From JAGNRR01 sp964409905 (GTDB lineage: Bacteria > Bacteroidota > Bacteroidia > Chitinophagales > Chitinophagaceae), in contig CAYPET010000014.1 in assembly GCA_964409905.1 (NCBI GenBank), forward strand, positions 1 to 54,691: a stretch of DNA of 54,691 nucleotides. Direction: 5' to 3'. The position numbers and the translations under genes are program-made. Below are positions 17,686 to 27,428 of the stretch, in pieces; the stretch's first letter is position 1; each line of letters starts with the position of its first letter. The notes below the pieces were generated by a model. The model searched no databases. It was not told the origin of the DNA and saw nothing but the letters and a program-made list of their open reading frames with translations.

Positions 17686-18204
17686 ATGTTATCACAAAAA
17701 ATGAAAGACGCGCTCAATGAGCAAATAAAAATAGAAGCCCAATCTTCACAAGTATACCTCGCTATGGCGAGTTGGGCTGAGATTCAACCCGGTATAGATA
17801 ATGTTACCGCCTTTTTTTATAGACACAGTGACGAGGAAAGATTGCACATGCTCAAATTGATTAACTTTATCAATGAGCGTGGAGGATTTGCACACATACC
17901 TGCCTTAGAAGCACCTGTTCAAACCTACCCATCTATAAATCATGCATTTAAACAGCTCCTTGAACATGAAATAATGGTTTCGGAGAGCATTAACAGACTT
18001 GTTGACTTGGCACTTAGCGAAAAAGATTACACAACACATAACTTCTTGCAGTGGTATGTAGCCGAACAAATTGAGGAAGAGGCTTTGGCACGTACTCTAT
18101 TAGATAAATTAGAACTGATTGGTGACGAGAAATCTGGATTATACCTTTTTGATAAAGATATCCTAACTGTAATGGCAGGTGCGTCAGCTAAAAATAAGGG
18201 ATAA
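17686..18204 (+). CDS. ftnA: Non-haem ferritin
   Basis: A 172-residue iron-storage protein. It has the four-helix ferritin pattern with ferroxidase ligands visible as E17 (IKIEAQ), E51-x-x-H54 (DEERLHM), E93/E95 in LLEHEIMVSESI, and the EQIEEEALA helix. It oxidises Fe(II) and stores Fe(III) in a 24-mer in the cytoplasm (family knowledge). It appears monocistronic, with its own -7 element and a strong terminator. Confidence 0.95.
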   Translation: MLSQKMKDALNEQIKIEAQSSQVYLAMASWAEIQPGIDNVTAFFYRHSDEERLHMLKLINFINERGGFAHIPALEAPVQTYPSINHAFKQLLEHEIMVSESINRLVDLALSEKDYTTHNFLQWYVAEQIEEEALARTLLDKLELIGDEKSGLYLFDKDILTVMAGASAKNKG

Positions 18205-18231
18205 AAAAACATGAATAACACGCAATAAAAA

Positions 18232-18260
18232 AAACCGGCTGTTAGCCGGTTTTTTTTTGT
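18232..18260. terminator. Bidirectional terminator between ferritin and the dehydrogenase
   Basis: ACCGGCT-GTT-AGCCGGT with an A-run on the left and a T-run of nine on the right. It is symmetric and serves both converging genes. Confidence 0.88.
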
Positions 18261-18262
18261 AT

Positions 18263-19333
18263 TTATAACACCGCTCTCAGTTTGGCAACGGCCGCAATTC
18301 GCTCTTCTGCCATTTTTATTGCCGCAGCCTGATTGGTAAGATTTTCGTTTTGTGCTTTATCAAAAATACGATGCATCCGTTTGTAGATTTCCTCTACGTC
18401 AGCAGTTACCTTCTCTTCGTTATAAACGCCATCAGCCTCCGCAGAAACGTTCATTAAACCACCAGCATTAATTAAGAAATCAGGTGCATATAGTATATCC
18501 CGATCAATTAACGCTTGGCCATGTACTTTTTCATCTTTCAACTGATTATTAGCAGCACCTGCAATAATTTCACATTTTAATTTTGGAATGCTTTCATCGT
18601 TTATTGTAGCTCCCAATGCACAAGGTGCATAAATATCCATATCCACATTAAATATTTCACTTGGTTCTACTACTTTAGCTCCAAATGCATCTACCGTTTC
18701 CTTAATTTTCTTTTCGTCAATATCAGAAATCATCACGTAGGCTCCGGCTTTGGTTAAATGTTCCACCAAATATTGACCAACATGCCCTACTCCTTGTACG
18801 AGTATTTTCTTATTTTCCAATGAATCACTACCCCAACGACGGTTTGCACAAGCTTTAATGCCTACAAAAGTGCCATATGCTGTAAATGGAGAAGGATCGC
18901 CACTACCGCCCATATATTTTGGAATGCCCGTTACATGTTTTGTTTCTAAATGGATATACTCCATGTCTTTAGTACTCGTATTGACATCCTCCGCTGTGAT
19001 ATACTTACCACCCAAGGAGTTTACAAATTTCCCATATCGTCTCCACAAGGCTTCACTTTTGATGGCCGGATCACCAATGATGACTGCTTTCCCGCCACCT
19101 AGGTTAAGTCCTGATATCGCAGCTTTATAGGTCATCCCCCTACTAAGCCTAAGAGCGTCGGTAATACCCTCTTCTTTGGTGGCATAATTCCACATTCGTG
19201 TACCACCTAAAGCAGGGCCTAAGGTTGTGTTGTGTATAGCAATTACAGCAGTCAAGCCTGTATGTTTGTCATGACATAAGACAACTTGTTCATGCTCCAT
19301 TTCTTCTATCTGACTAAAAAGAGTTTGCTCCAT
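18263..19333 (-). CDS. Leucine/branched-chain amino-acid dehydrogenase (Glu/Leu/Phe/Val family)
   Basis: NAD-dependent oxidative deamination of Leu, Val or Ile to 2-oxo acids. In the 356 residues, substrate-binding GPALGGTRMW (about 39-48), K70 in GMTYKAA and catalytic K82 in NLGGGKAV are present, followed by a Rossmann domain with the GVGHVGQYL fingerprint near residue 178. The length and the short N-terminal domain fit leucine dehydrogenase better than glutamate dehydrogenase. It likely feeds branched-chain fatty acid or energy metabolism (inference). It is monocistronic. Confidence 0.92.
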   Translation of the reverse strand: MEQTLFSQIEEMEHEQVVLCHDKHTGLTAVIAIHNTTLGPALGGTRMWNYATKEEGITDALRLSRGMTYKAAISGLNLGGGKAVIIGDPAIKSEALWRRYGKFVNSLGGKYITAEDVNTSTKDMEYIHLETKHVTGIPKYMGGSGDPSPFTAYGTFVGIKACANRRWGSDSLENKKILVQGVGHVGQYLVEHLTKAGAYVMISDIDEKKIKETVDAFGAKVVEPSEIFNVDMDIYAPCALGATINDESIPKLKCEIIAGAANNQLKDEKVHGQALIDRDILYAPDFLINAGGLMNVSAEADGVYNEEKVTADVEEIYKRMHRIFDKAQNENLTNQAAAIKMAEERIAAVAKLRAVL

Positions 19334-19414
19334 GAAGTATTTGTTATTCGTTTAAATTTGGTGTGCAATATAATTGATAAAAATGCAGTAAAAGCTTAAA
19401 AAGAAAATAATTAT

Positions 19415-21127
19415 CTAGTCATCAAGTCCATCAAAATTTAACCCTTTTAACTGTGCGCCTAATAGGGTTTCCTTATGTTCTATAGGTCTTTTCTTATGCG
19501 ATCGATTGTTTTGATAATCTGCTTCTTTTGTTTTGCGATTTTCTTTCTGTTTAGCTTCTTTTTCTAATCGTTCCTTTTTTAGTTCAGGGTTACGCTCTTC
19601 AGCTTTTTTCTGCTCATAGTATAATCTTCCCCTTTCCTTCTTATCGGCATCAATCCGTGATTGGATATCATCAATTCTTTTTTGGACTTCCCCTACTTTA
19701 ACCTTAGCTTCTTCCAATATGCGCTCATAGCGCTCCTGGCTTTCAAATGCATTTACACTGGGCGCAATATTATTCAAACGATGTTCGGCATCCTGCAACA
19801 CTTCGTTTTCTATTCGCAGTTCTTTTTCCAGTTTATTTAATAAGCCAATATTCTTTCCTATCCGACGGTTAATCGTTTCGAGTACATCACCCCGCTCCGC
19901 ATCACGGGCAGCATCTTTTCTTTCAAAGAAATATTTACGAGCTTTGATAAAGATTTCCCATTGTTCGTTAGCCAATTTTCGGTCGGCATATCCTATTGCT
20001 TTCCAGGCATCCATTAATTCATGAAATTCGGCCGTACCTGCTTCAAAATCAGTTGTGTCTTTTAACTCCTCAGCTCGTTGAGCAATGGCTATTTTTTTTG
20101 CTAAATTGTTTTCGAGCTCAATCTTTTTACCAGCAAAATGATTTTTTTTATTGCTAAAAAAATTATTTCGCGCTTCATTAAATCGATTCCATATATCATC
20201 GCTATTCTCTTTCCCCACGTTGCCAATTTTTTTCCAAGCTTCCATCAGGTCGTTCATTTTGGAGGTTGTTTCTTTCCAATCTGTACTGTCTTTTAATGCT
20301 TCGGCTTGTGAAACCAAAGCCTCTTTTTCGCGCAAATTATTTTCTAGTTGTTCTATCAGGTCATCATAGAATTTTTGCTTACGCTCATAGAAATAATCTT
20401 TTGCAGCATTATAGCGCATCCAAAGCTCTTCACTCTTGTGTCGTGGCACAGGACCTACATTTTTCCACAACTCTAATAATTGCGCGTAGGTATCTGATGT
20501 CTTCCTCCAGTCTTCACTCTCTTTAATACCCTCAGCACGCTCGCATAATTCAATTTTTTTTGCGAGATTAACCATCAATTCCTGCTCAAACTCTTTGTGA
20601 TGCTGTGATTTTTCGATGAAAAAGTCATTGATTAATTCCTCTAATCTTTTCTTGTAGGATTCATCTTCTGGATGAGGGACTTGAGGCAAATCACCAAATT
20701 CCTTTCTTATTTCAGTTAGCTGAGCTGTTACTTCTTTCCAATTTTCGGGGTTTTGAATTGCTGCCAGTTTATCACACAATGCTTTTTTCTGTGCCACCAC
20801 TTCGTTGACCCGTGTTTCAATTTTACTTTCAATATCCTCTATAGAGGTAAAAAGGCTATCATAATCTCCGATGGCTTTCGCTTTGGAGAAATAGTTTTTT
20901 TTACGGGAAAGTTTACCTGCCAAACGAGTAATTTCAGTTTCCTCTTCAAATAACTTTAAAAAGTCAGCCCATTCTTTCAATAATTCTTTAAAATTTTGAT
21001 GTAGGGCAGCCAAAACAGTTTCTTGCGTTTCGTTATCAATAATAGCTAACTCACGCTGATTAAACCATTTTGTTTTTTTCAAAAGAACTTTACCATCTTC
21101 TATCGTGTATAAGTCTTGGGTGTTCAT
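19415..21127 (-). CDS. DUF349 repeat protein
   Basis: 570 residues, highly charged and helical. At least four DUF349 repeats of about 75 residues can be read, each with a Trp-rich core such as DWRKTSDTYAQLLELWKNVGPVP, DWKETTSKMNDLMEAWKKIGNVG and DFEAGTAEFHELMDAWKAIGYAD, followed by the F-x-x-A-R/K-x-x-F-F pattern. A long coiled-coil C-terminal part is rich in Glu and Lys. The function is unknown in Bacteroidota; the family is cytoplasmic. No signal peptide. It has its own -7 element. Confidence 0.88.
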   Translation of the reverse strand: MNTQDLYTIEDGKVLLKKTKWFNQRELAIIDNETQETVLAALHQNFKELLKEWADFLKLFEEETEITRLAGKLSRKKNYFSKAKAIGDYDSLFTSIEDIESKIETRVNEVVAQKKALCDKLAAIQNPENWKEVTAQLTEIRKEFGDLPQVPHPEDESYKKRLEELINDFFIEKSQHHKEFEQELMVNLAKKIELCERAEGIKESEDWRKTSDTYAQLLELWKNVGPVPRHKSEELWMRYNAAKDYFYERKQKFYDDLIEQLENNLREKEALVSQAEALKDSTDWKETTSKMNDLMEAWKKIGNVGKENSDDIWNRFNEARNNFFSNKKNHFAGKKIELENNLAKKIAIAQRAEELKDTTDFEAGTAEFHELMDAWKAIGYADRKLANEQWEIFIKARKYFFERKDAARDAERGDVLETINRRIGKNIGLLNKLEKELRIENEVLQDAEHRLNNIAPSVNAFESQERYERILEEAKVKVGEVQKRIDDIQSRIDADKKERGRLYYEQKKAEERNPELKKERLEKEAKQKENRKTKEADYQNNRSHKKRPIEHKETLLGAQLKGLNFDGLDD

Positions 21128-21153
21128 GTAAATCTTTTAAAATTTCGGGGCAA

Positions 21154-21161
21154 CAAATATA
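21154..21161 (-). promoter_or_regulatory. -7 promoter element for the DUF349 gene
   Basis: TATATTTG on the minus strand matches TAnnTTTG and lies 26 nt upstream of ATG 21127. Confidence 0.5.
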
Positions 21162-21204
21162 CACCTTTGCCAGCGTTATAGCCCTTTATGGGCATTTTTA
21201 GCTC

Positions 21205-22857
21205 TTATCCCCTTTTTTGATGTTGATGAAATAGGTATTCCTCAAATTCGTCTTTTGAGAAACTACTCAAATTCATGGCAGGTGTAAGCAGACCTTTTTG
21301 AGCTATCCTTACGCCAAACTGTATATCATCAATACCATGAACCGTATGGGCATCCGGGTTTATACTCAACAGCACCTCTTTTTCCATAGCATATTCTATC
21401 CAGCGCCAATCTAAATCTAACCTGCGTGGGTTTGCATTGATTTCGATTGTCACCTCATTTGCTGCACAAGCATCGATAACTTTTCGATGATCGATTGGAT
21501 AACCCTCTCGGCTCAGTAGTAGTCTGCCAGTGGGATGTCCCAAAATGCTTGTATAGGGATTTTCAATGGCACGTAGCAATCGGTTCATTGCCTTTTCCAA
21601 TGGCATTTTCAAATTTTGATGCACCGAGGCAATTATGATATCAAAAGTTGACAATATGGCATCGTCGTAATCTAAAGTGCCGTCGCTCAAAATGTCACAT
21701 TCGATACTTTTATAAATACGGAATGGCTGCAATACTGCATTGAGTTTATCAATCTCCTCATGCTGTTGTTCTATTCGCGCTTCTGATAAACCATTGGCAT
21801 AGAATGAAGTTTTTGAGTGATCACTCATGACTAAATAGGCGAAGCCTTTCTCCATACAAGCCCTCGCCATTTCTTCTATGGAATTTACACCATCACTCCA
21901 ATTAGAGTGATTATGTATTACACCAACAATATCTTTTGTAGTTATGATGCGAGGCAACTTATTTGCCTTCGCTTTTCCGATTACGTGTGGGCAATTCCGC
22001 AGATATGGTGGGATGACCGGTATCCCTATTTCGGCAAATGCTTCTTCTTCAGATTGGCACATTGCTATTTTTGAGAATGGCAGTTGTTGCCGAAACTCAT
22101 CTGAAAAAGATTGAATAAACCGTTGTAATGCATAATCAGTTTCTGTCACACAAATGAATGAAATGGTTAATTGCTTTCGGAATTCATAGATGTAACAATT
22201 TTCTGCCACACTTTGCAATACCCAGTCTGATGTGGGTAGGCTAAGTGATGGAGTATTGATAATAACGGTAAAGCTGCTCACGGTTTCATTTTGCCAATAA
22301 TACTCTCCAAAAAAATCGAATGTATTTTTTGGGAAAAGTTCTGTTAGCATATTCTTCAACTTGTAAATGAGCTGATCTGCTTGAACCCACAATAAACTTC
22401 CTTTTGACTGAAAATAATATTCCAAGCTATCCAAAATGGTTTGCTGTGTTTTGGCCCCGAAACCTTTTAGGGAGGTTAACTTGTTTTCGTGACAAGCACT
22501 GAGTAAATCTGCAGGTGATTCAATACCCAGTTCTTTCCATAGCTGTCCAATCTTTTTTGGACCAATGCCTCTGATGGCCATTAAATCAATGATGCCTTGG
22601 GGTGTTTTTCTTTTTAATTCTTCGAGTGGCACAAGTTTTTTTTCGTCCATTAGCTGCAGAATAGATGATATGGCACTTTTGCCAATTCCTCGTTCGCCTT
22701 CGATGGCTTCAATACCAGCATCTTCTATTTCAAATGGTAATTTATCAATAGCAAAAGCTGCATTCGCAAAGGCCTTTGCTTTAAAACTGTTTTCGCCATG
22801 AATTTCCATTAATTTAGAAAGCAGCAAAAACGCAGCGACAATTTCTTTGTTACTCAT
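21205..22857 (-). CDS. polX: PolX-like protein: HhH region, degenerate polymerase X domain and PHP phosphoesterase
   Basis: 550 residues in the PolX order: an 8-kDa-like and helix-hairpin-helix region (1-140, with GERGIGKSAIS and AIRGIGPKKIG), a polymerase-like middle part (about 150-290) and a C-terminal PHP domain (about 310-545) with intact metal motifs HNHSNWSDG, SDHS, GHPTGR and NPDAH. In the middle part the G-S-x-R and D-x-D signatures of the polymerase X palm are not found, so DNA synthesis is unlikely while the PHP nuclease should work. It starts exactly where zapA stops, so the two are probably cotranscribed. Confidence 0.88.
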   Translation of the reverse strand: MSNKEIVAAFLLLSKLMEIHGENSFKAKAFANAAFAIDKLPFEIEDAGIEAIEGERGIGKSAISSILQLMDEKKLVPLEELKRKTPQGIIDLMAIRGIGPKKIGQLWKELGIESPADLLSACHENKLTSLKGFGAKTQQTILDSLEYYFQSKGSLLWVQADQLIYKLKNMLTELFPKNTFDFFGEYYWQNETVSSFTVIINTPSLSLPTSDWVLQSVAENCYIYEFRKQLTISFICVTETDYALQRFIQSFSDEFRQQLPFSKIAMCQSEEEAFAEIGIPVIPPYLRNCPHVIGKAKANKLPRIITTKDIVGVIHNHSNWSDGVNSIEEMARACMEKGFAYLVMSDHSKTSFYANGLSEARIEQQHEEIDKLNAVLQPFRIYKSIECDILSDGTLDYDDAILSTFDIIIASVHQNLKMPLEKAMNRLLRAIENPYTSILGHPTGRLLLSREGYPIDHRKVIDACAANEVTIEINANPRRLDLDWRWIEYAMEKEVLLSINPDAHTVHGIDDIQFGVRIAQKGLLTPAMNLSSFSKDEFEEYLFHQHQKRG

Positions 22858-23127
22858 TTAGCCTATCAGATTACTAATTTTGTTTAACTCATCGATGATG
22901 GCGGAAACATCCTGATGTTCATTGGGCTTTGTAGCTGTAATTCGTGCAATCATAGTAAGTGCTAAATAATCTTGAATATCACGTCCTCTGTATTTTTGTT
23001 GAAAATCTGTTATATAGTTATTGATTTCTTCGGCTTGCTTCCGTACAAAAGCTTCTTCTTCGGCCTGCACCTTTATTTTGTACTGCCGATTATATAGTTT
23101 TAGATTAATGACTACTTGCTTGTCCAC
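22858..23127 (-). CDS. zapA: Cell division protein ZapA
   Basis: 89 residues from GTG 23127. The N-terminal VVINLKLYNRQYKIKVQAEEE matches the ZapA beta-strand pattern, followed by a helix with EEINNYITDFQQKY and a C-terminal coiled coil. ZapA cross-links FtsZ filaments at midcell. It is immediately upstream of polX (stop and start adjacent). An AGG-containing sequence 3-6 nt before the GTG may act as a ribosome site. Confidence 0.85.
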   Translation of the reverse strand: MDKQVVINLKLYNRQYKIKVQAEEEAFVRKQAEEINNYITDFQQKYRGRDIQDYLALTMIARITATKPNEHQDVSAIIDELNKISNLIG

Positions 23128-23201
23128 CTGACTAAATTAATGGGTTGCGGCTATGTTTCAGCCTTACTTATTCTTTTTTATTCCACAAAAATTTACCAAG
23201 A

Positions 23202-24539
23202 CTACAGGAATCGTTTTGTTTTGAGCTCCAGATATTTGTTTACTACGTTCAATGATAAATCTTTGGGGGGTGTGTAGATACTGAGTATACCGTTTTTCCT
23301 TAAGTCCTTTATCATCATTTTCTTTTCGTAGCTGTACCGATCCGCGATGGTTTTGATATAAATATCCTCCAAGCTATCACCACGCTGCTCATGGATCTTT
23401 TGAAAGGCTGTATTCTCAAACAATACGACACACAAGAGGTGTTTTTTATTAAGTAATTTGAAATAAGGTAACTTCCTTTCAAAGCCAACATAGGTTTCAA
23501 AATTTGTAAATAGTATTAATAAGCTGCGCTGACCAACATCACGCCTGACGGCAATTTGTAGCGCATTATAATCACTCTCCATAAATGCGGTTTTTTGTTG
23601 ATATAACCTTTCCACAATTTGGTTAAACTGCTTTCTGTTTTTTGAAGCTTTGATTATATCATTAACTTGATTGCTAAAAGTGATTAAACCAACCTTATCC
23701 CCCTTGTGTAGGGCCACGTACGAAAACATTAGTGTGGCATTTATAGCATAGTCCAATAAGCTTACACCATCAAAAGGCATTTTCATTAGTCTGCTTTTAT
23801 CAATCAAACAAAAAACTTGCTGAGCGCGTTCGTCCATGTAGGTATTCACCATCAATTGACTGCGTCGAGCGGTTGCCCGCCAATTAATGGTGCGTGCATC
23901 ATCACCACGTACATAATCTTTTATTTGATCAAACTCGGTACTCAATCCTTTTCGCATTTTCAAACTACCTGATTGTTGATACTGCGAGGCTACTCCTTGT
24001 ATAGCTTGCGAGCGAATTTTAAAATAAGACGGATATACTTTGACCATCGCATCCTCGCTGGTAGAAAACCGACGTTGCAGCAATCCTATTACAGTATGAA
24101 CATAGAAATGTGTTTTACCAAAAAAATACTCCCCACGTGTAGTGGGCCTCACATTGTAGATTAACTTTTTGTGCTCATTTGGCGCTAAACAATCATGAAT
24201 ACTAAATTTTCGTTCTTGAAATTGTTCAGGTAATTCATCGATTAGCGTAGCCTTTAGCTCAAAAGGATAGTCACTCTGAATGTAAATAAGGATGGGGTTA
24301 TTATCTGTATTACTTAATACCTCATCTGTTTCACGCCGGATAATGACGTTATTTTTTAAAAGAAACAACAATGCATATTCCAGTATAAAAAATATCAATA
24401 CAGCAATGATAATGAAATGACCAAAAATCATCAAGACCCAGAAATGAAGTGAGAGCAAATAGCAGAAGACCGCTGCAGTCAGTAATGCATACAGACGAGG
24501 TCTAATAAACAAATCCGCTAAAAATGCTTTTGGTTTCAT
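23202..24539 (-). CDS. DUF58 domain membrane protein
   Basis: 445 residues with two N-terminal membrane helices (about 15-55), a middle beta-rich region, and the DUF58 signature EFDQIKDYVRGDDARTINW followed by a vWA-like C-terminal part (LIDKSRLM; LLILFTNFE). DUF58 proteins almost always partner with a MoxR ATPase, and here the MoxR gene sits 3 nt upstream. Role unknown; a chaperone-like membrane complex is inferred from family knowledge. Confidence 0.9.
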   Translation of the reverse strand: MKPKAFLADLFIRPRLYALLTAAVFCYLLSLHFWVLMIFGHFIIIAVLIFFILEYALLFLLKNNVIIRRETDEVLSNTDNNPILIYIQSDYPFELKATLIDELPEQFQERKFSIHDCLAPNEHKKLIYNVRPTTRGEYFFGKTHFYVHTVIGLLQRRFSTSEDAMVKVYPSYFKIRSQAIQGVASQYQQSGSLKMRKGLSTEFDQIKDYVRGDDARTINWRATARRSQLMVNTYMDERAQQVFCLIDKSRLMKMPFDGVSLLDYAINATLMFSYVALHKGDKVGLITFSNQVNDIIKASKNRKQFNQIVERLYQQKTAFMESDYNALQIAVRRDVGQRSLLILFTNFETYVGFERKLPYFKLLNKKHLLCVVLFENTAFQKIHEQRGDSLEDIYIKTIADRYSYEKKMMIKDLRKNGILSIYTPPKDLSLNVVNKYLELKTKRFL

Positions 24540-24542
24540 AAA

Positions 24543-25523
24543 CTATCTGGGCACTTCTATATTCCTAATTATCTGTTCAATAACATCTTCAGGCATAGCG
24601 CCCTCCATTTCTTTTTCAGGAGTCAATTGGATACGATGGCGTAGTACTGGAGTTGCTAAATAAACAACATCTTCGGGCGTCACAAAATCGCGGCCGCGCA
24701 ATGTAGCCAATGCCTTCGATGTATTCAGTAGGGTAACAGATGCTCTTGGCGATGCGCCCAAATACAAATCCTGATTGGCTCGTGTTGCATGAATTAACTT
24801 GGCAATGTAATTCAATACATTTTCTTCTACCGTTATGCCTTTTACCATTTGCCGTAATCGCAAAAGTTCATTTCGTTGCACAACAGTCTTTACATCATCC
24901 AAAAGTTCGTGCATACTGGTGTTATTTTGATGTCGACGTAAAATCTCAATTTCATCTTCCAAATCGGGATAGTGCACATTTATTTTAAATGCAAAACGAT
25001 CCAGCTGTGCCTCGGGCAATTGATAAGTCCCTTCGTGTTCGACAGGATTTTGAGTAGCAATGACCATAAAAGGCGCATCAAGTATATACGAAGTTCCATC
25101 AATGGTAATTTTGCGTTCTTCCATCACTTCAAACAGCGCTGCTTGTGTTTTGGCAGGTGCACGATTAATTTCATCAATTAAAATAATATTGCCAAATACT
25201 GGGCCTCTACGAAACTCAAAGTCAGCCATTTTGGGATTATAAATATTGGTACCCATTACATCGCTGGGCATCAGATCGGGTGTAAATTGAATTCTGGAGA
25301 AATCTACATCAATGCAACGTGCCAGCAGTTTGGCAGTTAGAGTTTTCGCAACACCGGGCACACCCTCGAGAAGGGTGTGACCATCTGCTAATATGCCAGT
25401 GAGCAATAGCTCTATCGCTTCCTCTTGGCCAACAATTACTTTTCCAATTTCGGATGTGAGTGAAGCCATGGTGTTATACACAGCAGATATGTCTTGCTTA
25501 TTTTCAAATGATAATGGTTCCAT
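24543..25523 (-). CDS. MoxR family AAA+ ATPase
   Basis: 326 residues. Walker A GVPGVAKT at 54-61, Walker B ILIDEINRAP with D117/E118, sensor 1 (IATQNPVEHEGTYQLPEAQLDRF) and the C-terminal lid with GASPRASVTL are present. MoxR proteins act as ATP-driven chaperones for vWA-type partners. The start codon overlaps the stop of the DUF4350 gene by 1 nt (TAATG), and the DUF58 gene follows after 3 nt, so the three genes are coupled. Confidence 0.95.
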   Translation of the reverse strand: MEPLSFENKQDISAVYNTMASLTSEIGKVIVGQEEAIELLLTGILADGHTLLEGVPGVAKTLTAKLLARCIDVDFSRIQFTPDLMPSDVMGTNIYNPKMADFEFRRGPVFGNIILIDEINRAPAKTQAALFEVMEERKITIDGTSYILDAPFMVIATQNPVEHEGTYQLPEAQLDRFAFKINVHYPDLEDEIEILRRHQNNTSMHELLDDVKTVVQRNELLRLRQMVKGITVEENVLNYIAKLIHATRANQDLYLGASPRASVTLLNTSKALATLRGRDFVTPEDVVYLATPVLRHRIQLTPEKEMEGAMPEDVIEQIIRNIEVPR

Positions 25524-26692
25524 TAACTATATTTTTTTAAAGTATGGTAAAGTTTTTTTATTGAAGATGCAGTATGGTGTTTCGTTTGTGTAGATTGATG
25601 AATATACTGGATAAAAGTTTCAATATCATCAGCATTCTTTTTCAGCTTTTGAGCTATTTCTGCGACGTGCTTGACATCAAACTTTGCAACAGGAATATTA
25701 TAGGTAGAATAAATATGTTCCAAATAATGACGAACCATCTTTTGCGCCAGGTTGGTGTGATCTTGTTCGCAATAATATAGCTTACCAACCGTCTCAACAA
25801 ACCCCATCGAATCATTCGTTACAGGTGGAATGATTCGTATGCTACGCTGTCTTCTTTTAGTTTCAAAAATTATAAATAGTAAGGCTAACAATAGCAGCAC
25901 AAAAAAAGCATACCTGTAAGGCGGCATTGAGAATAGTTGAGTATACTGACCTGTTGGTTGCGAAACCTTGGGTCTTACGGTATTTGTACTCAACCACTTG
26001 ATTTTTGTAAAGGAGAGATTGAAGTTCGAAAAGAACTTTTCGTAATAGCCAATGTTACTATCTTTTAACAAGGCATAGTTTGTAAGCATCTCCGGCGAAT
26101 TACCAAAGATGATGTTTCCTTGGCCAATCCTCTTCTCCATTAGGTTGCACCTCCAACTATCTCCTACTTTTCGCGTTCCCAACGAAGTGCTGCTGGTAAT
26201 AAAATAATCCGTCTCAAACGGAATATCCAAGGAGTAAGTATACCAGCTGCCATTAAAAAAAATACGATGATAGGAAATACTATCAACTGCTTCTAAAGGA
26301 AAATTCATCGCAATAGAAGTATCGCGAATTTGAAATTGCTTACGTAATTCATCTGAAAATAAATTACTTACAATGAGTACCTGTCCACCATTAGTCACAT
26401 ATTTTTTCAGTGAGGCAACATCAATGGAGTCCAAAAAAATTGAATTCGTTATTGAAATGAGCAAGGTGTTTGAAAAATTTGGTTTATCAACGGATAATAC
26501 ATCTTCATTTAAAGCGTCAATGGTAATGATTTCTGCGTCCCTAAATAAATCCGACAGCCTTTCTCTGGACAAATAGAGCCCATAGGGTTCAGTACTAGTT
26601 TCATCGAGTGTAAAACGCCAATCATTTTCATTATTACACGCAAGTAAACTCACCAACAGCAAACAGAATATCAACGCCTCCCTCTTTCTCAT
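25523..26692 (-). CDS. DUF4350-type lipoprotein/membrane protein
   Basis: 389 residues. The N-terminus (LLVSLLAC) looks like a lipobox. A GATase-like periplasmic domain follows (YGLYLSRERLSDLF; VTNGGQVLIVSNLF), with one membrane helix near 262-280 (YAFFVLLLLALLFIIFE) and a soluble helical C-terminal part. This matches the DUF4350 proteins found in MoxR/DUF58 clusters. A 4-nt overlap with the DUF4129 gene (ATGA type) shows tight coupling. Biochemical role unknown. Confidence 0.8.
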   Translation of the reverse strand: MRKREALIFCLLLVSLLACNNENDWRFTLDETSTEPYGLYLSRERLSDLFRDAEIITIDALNEDVLSVDKPNFSNTLLISITNSIFLDSIDVASLKKYVTNGGQVLIVSNLFSDELRKQFQIRDTSIAMNFPLEAVDSISYHRIFFNGSWYTYSLDIPFETDYFITSSTSLGTRKVGDSWRCNLMEKRIGQGNIIFGNSPEMLTNYALLKDSNIGYYEKFFSNFNLSFTKIKWLSTNTVRPKVSQPTGQYTQLFSMPPYRYAFFVLLLLALLFIIFETKRRQRSIRIIPPVTNDSMGFVETVGKLYYCEQDHTNLAQKMVRHYLEHIYSTYNIPVAKFDVKHVAEIAQKLKKNADDIETFIQYIHQSTQTKHHTASSIKKLYHTLKKYS

Positions 26693-27426
26693 TGCCTAAT
26701 ATCCTTATGAAATTCAATGAAAAGGTTTTTCAATTGCATAAACTGTGCCTCCACAAGTTGATACTCGCCATACCATACATAGTCAAAATGCTGGGTAAGA
26801 ACAATGAATTCATTTTGAAACAGCTTCCCAGCTAGTTGATTTATGTATTGCCAATTGGTATTGCTGTTCTGAAAATCAATAAGATTTTGTTGACTAAGCA
26901 ATTGTAAAGTTTGCAAATAATAAATTCTTGTGGCAAGCCCATAATCTTTTGTGTTGAGCGCTTTCTCTAATGCATTTTCCCAATCTTCAAAATTCCGAAC
27001 ATCTTCCCACGGATTCTCCAATGTTATTTTTTTATCCTGAATATTTTTTTTAAATGAAATATTATTGTTTTTAAAAAACAGATAGATAACATAAGCAAGC
27101 ATTAAACCAAAAAAAATGTACAAAAACCACTTAAAGGCCCCGGCATTCAAATATCTAGAAAAATCAATTGGGTCTGGCTTTTGCACTCTTTCGATATTTT
27201 CTTCTTCCTCGATTTGCCTTTTATACTTAAACCTTTTGTCTTGCTTGATTTTCTTCCATTCTTTTTCATCGACATGTCGTTGGGAGGGAATCTGTTTAGG
27301 CTCCTTGGTTGAGACAAGTTCATTAATCTCTTTTGTTTTATCATGGCGTTTCGTTTCATTATGAGACTGTGCATTCAAGCAAGCATGTAATAAAAGAAAC
27401 AATATGACAGTTAATAATTTAGACAC
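26689..27426 (-). CDS. DUF4129-type membrane protein
   Basis: 245 residues with a signal peptide ending ACLNAQ, a charged periplasmic segment (Lys/Glu-rich, about 20-95), one membrane helix (about 101-121, WFLYIFFGLMLAYVIYLFF) and a C-terminal helical domain that resembles DUF4129 (LATRIYYLQTLQLLSQQNLI, FDYVWYGEY). DUF4129 domains recur in MoxR/DUF58/SpoIIM clusters. It lies 2 nt from the SpoIIM-like gene and overlaps the DUF4350 gene by 4 nt. Confidence 0.8.
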   Translation of the reverse strand: MSKLLTVILFLLLHACLNAQSHNETKRHDKTKEINELVSTKEPKQIPSQRHVDEKEWKKIKQDKRFKYKRQIEEEENIERVQKPDPIDFSRYLNAGAFKWFLYIFFGLMLAYVIYLFFKNNNISFKKNIQDKKITLENPWEDVRNFEDWENALEKALNTKDYGLATRIYYLQTLQLLSQQNLIDFQNSNTNWQYINQLAGKLFQNEFIVLTQHFDYVWYGEYQLVEAQFMQLKNLFIEFHKDIRQ

Positions 27427-27428
27427 AA

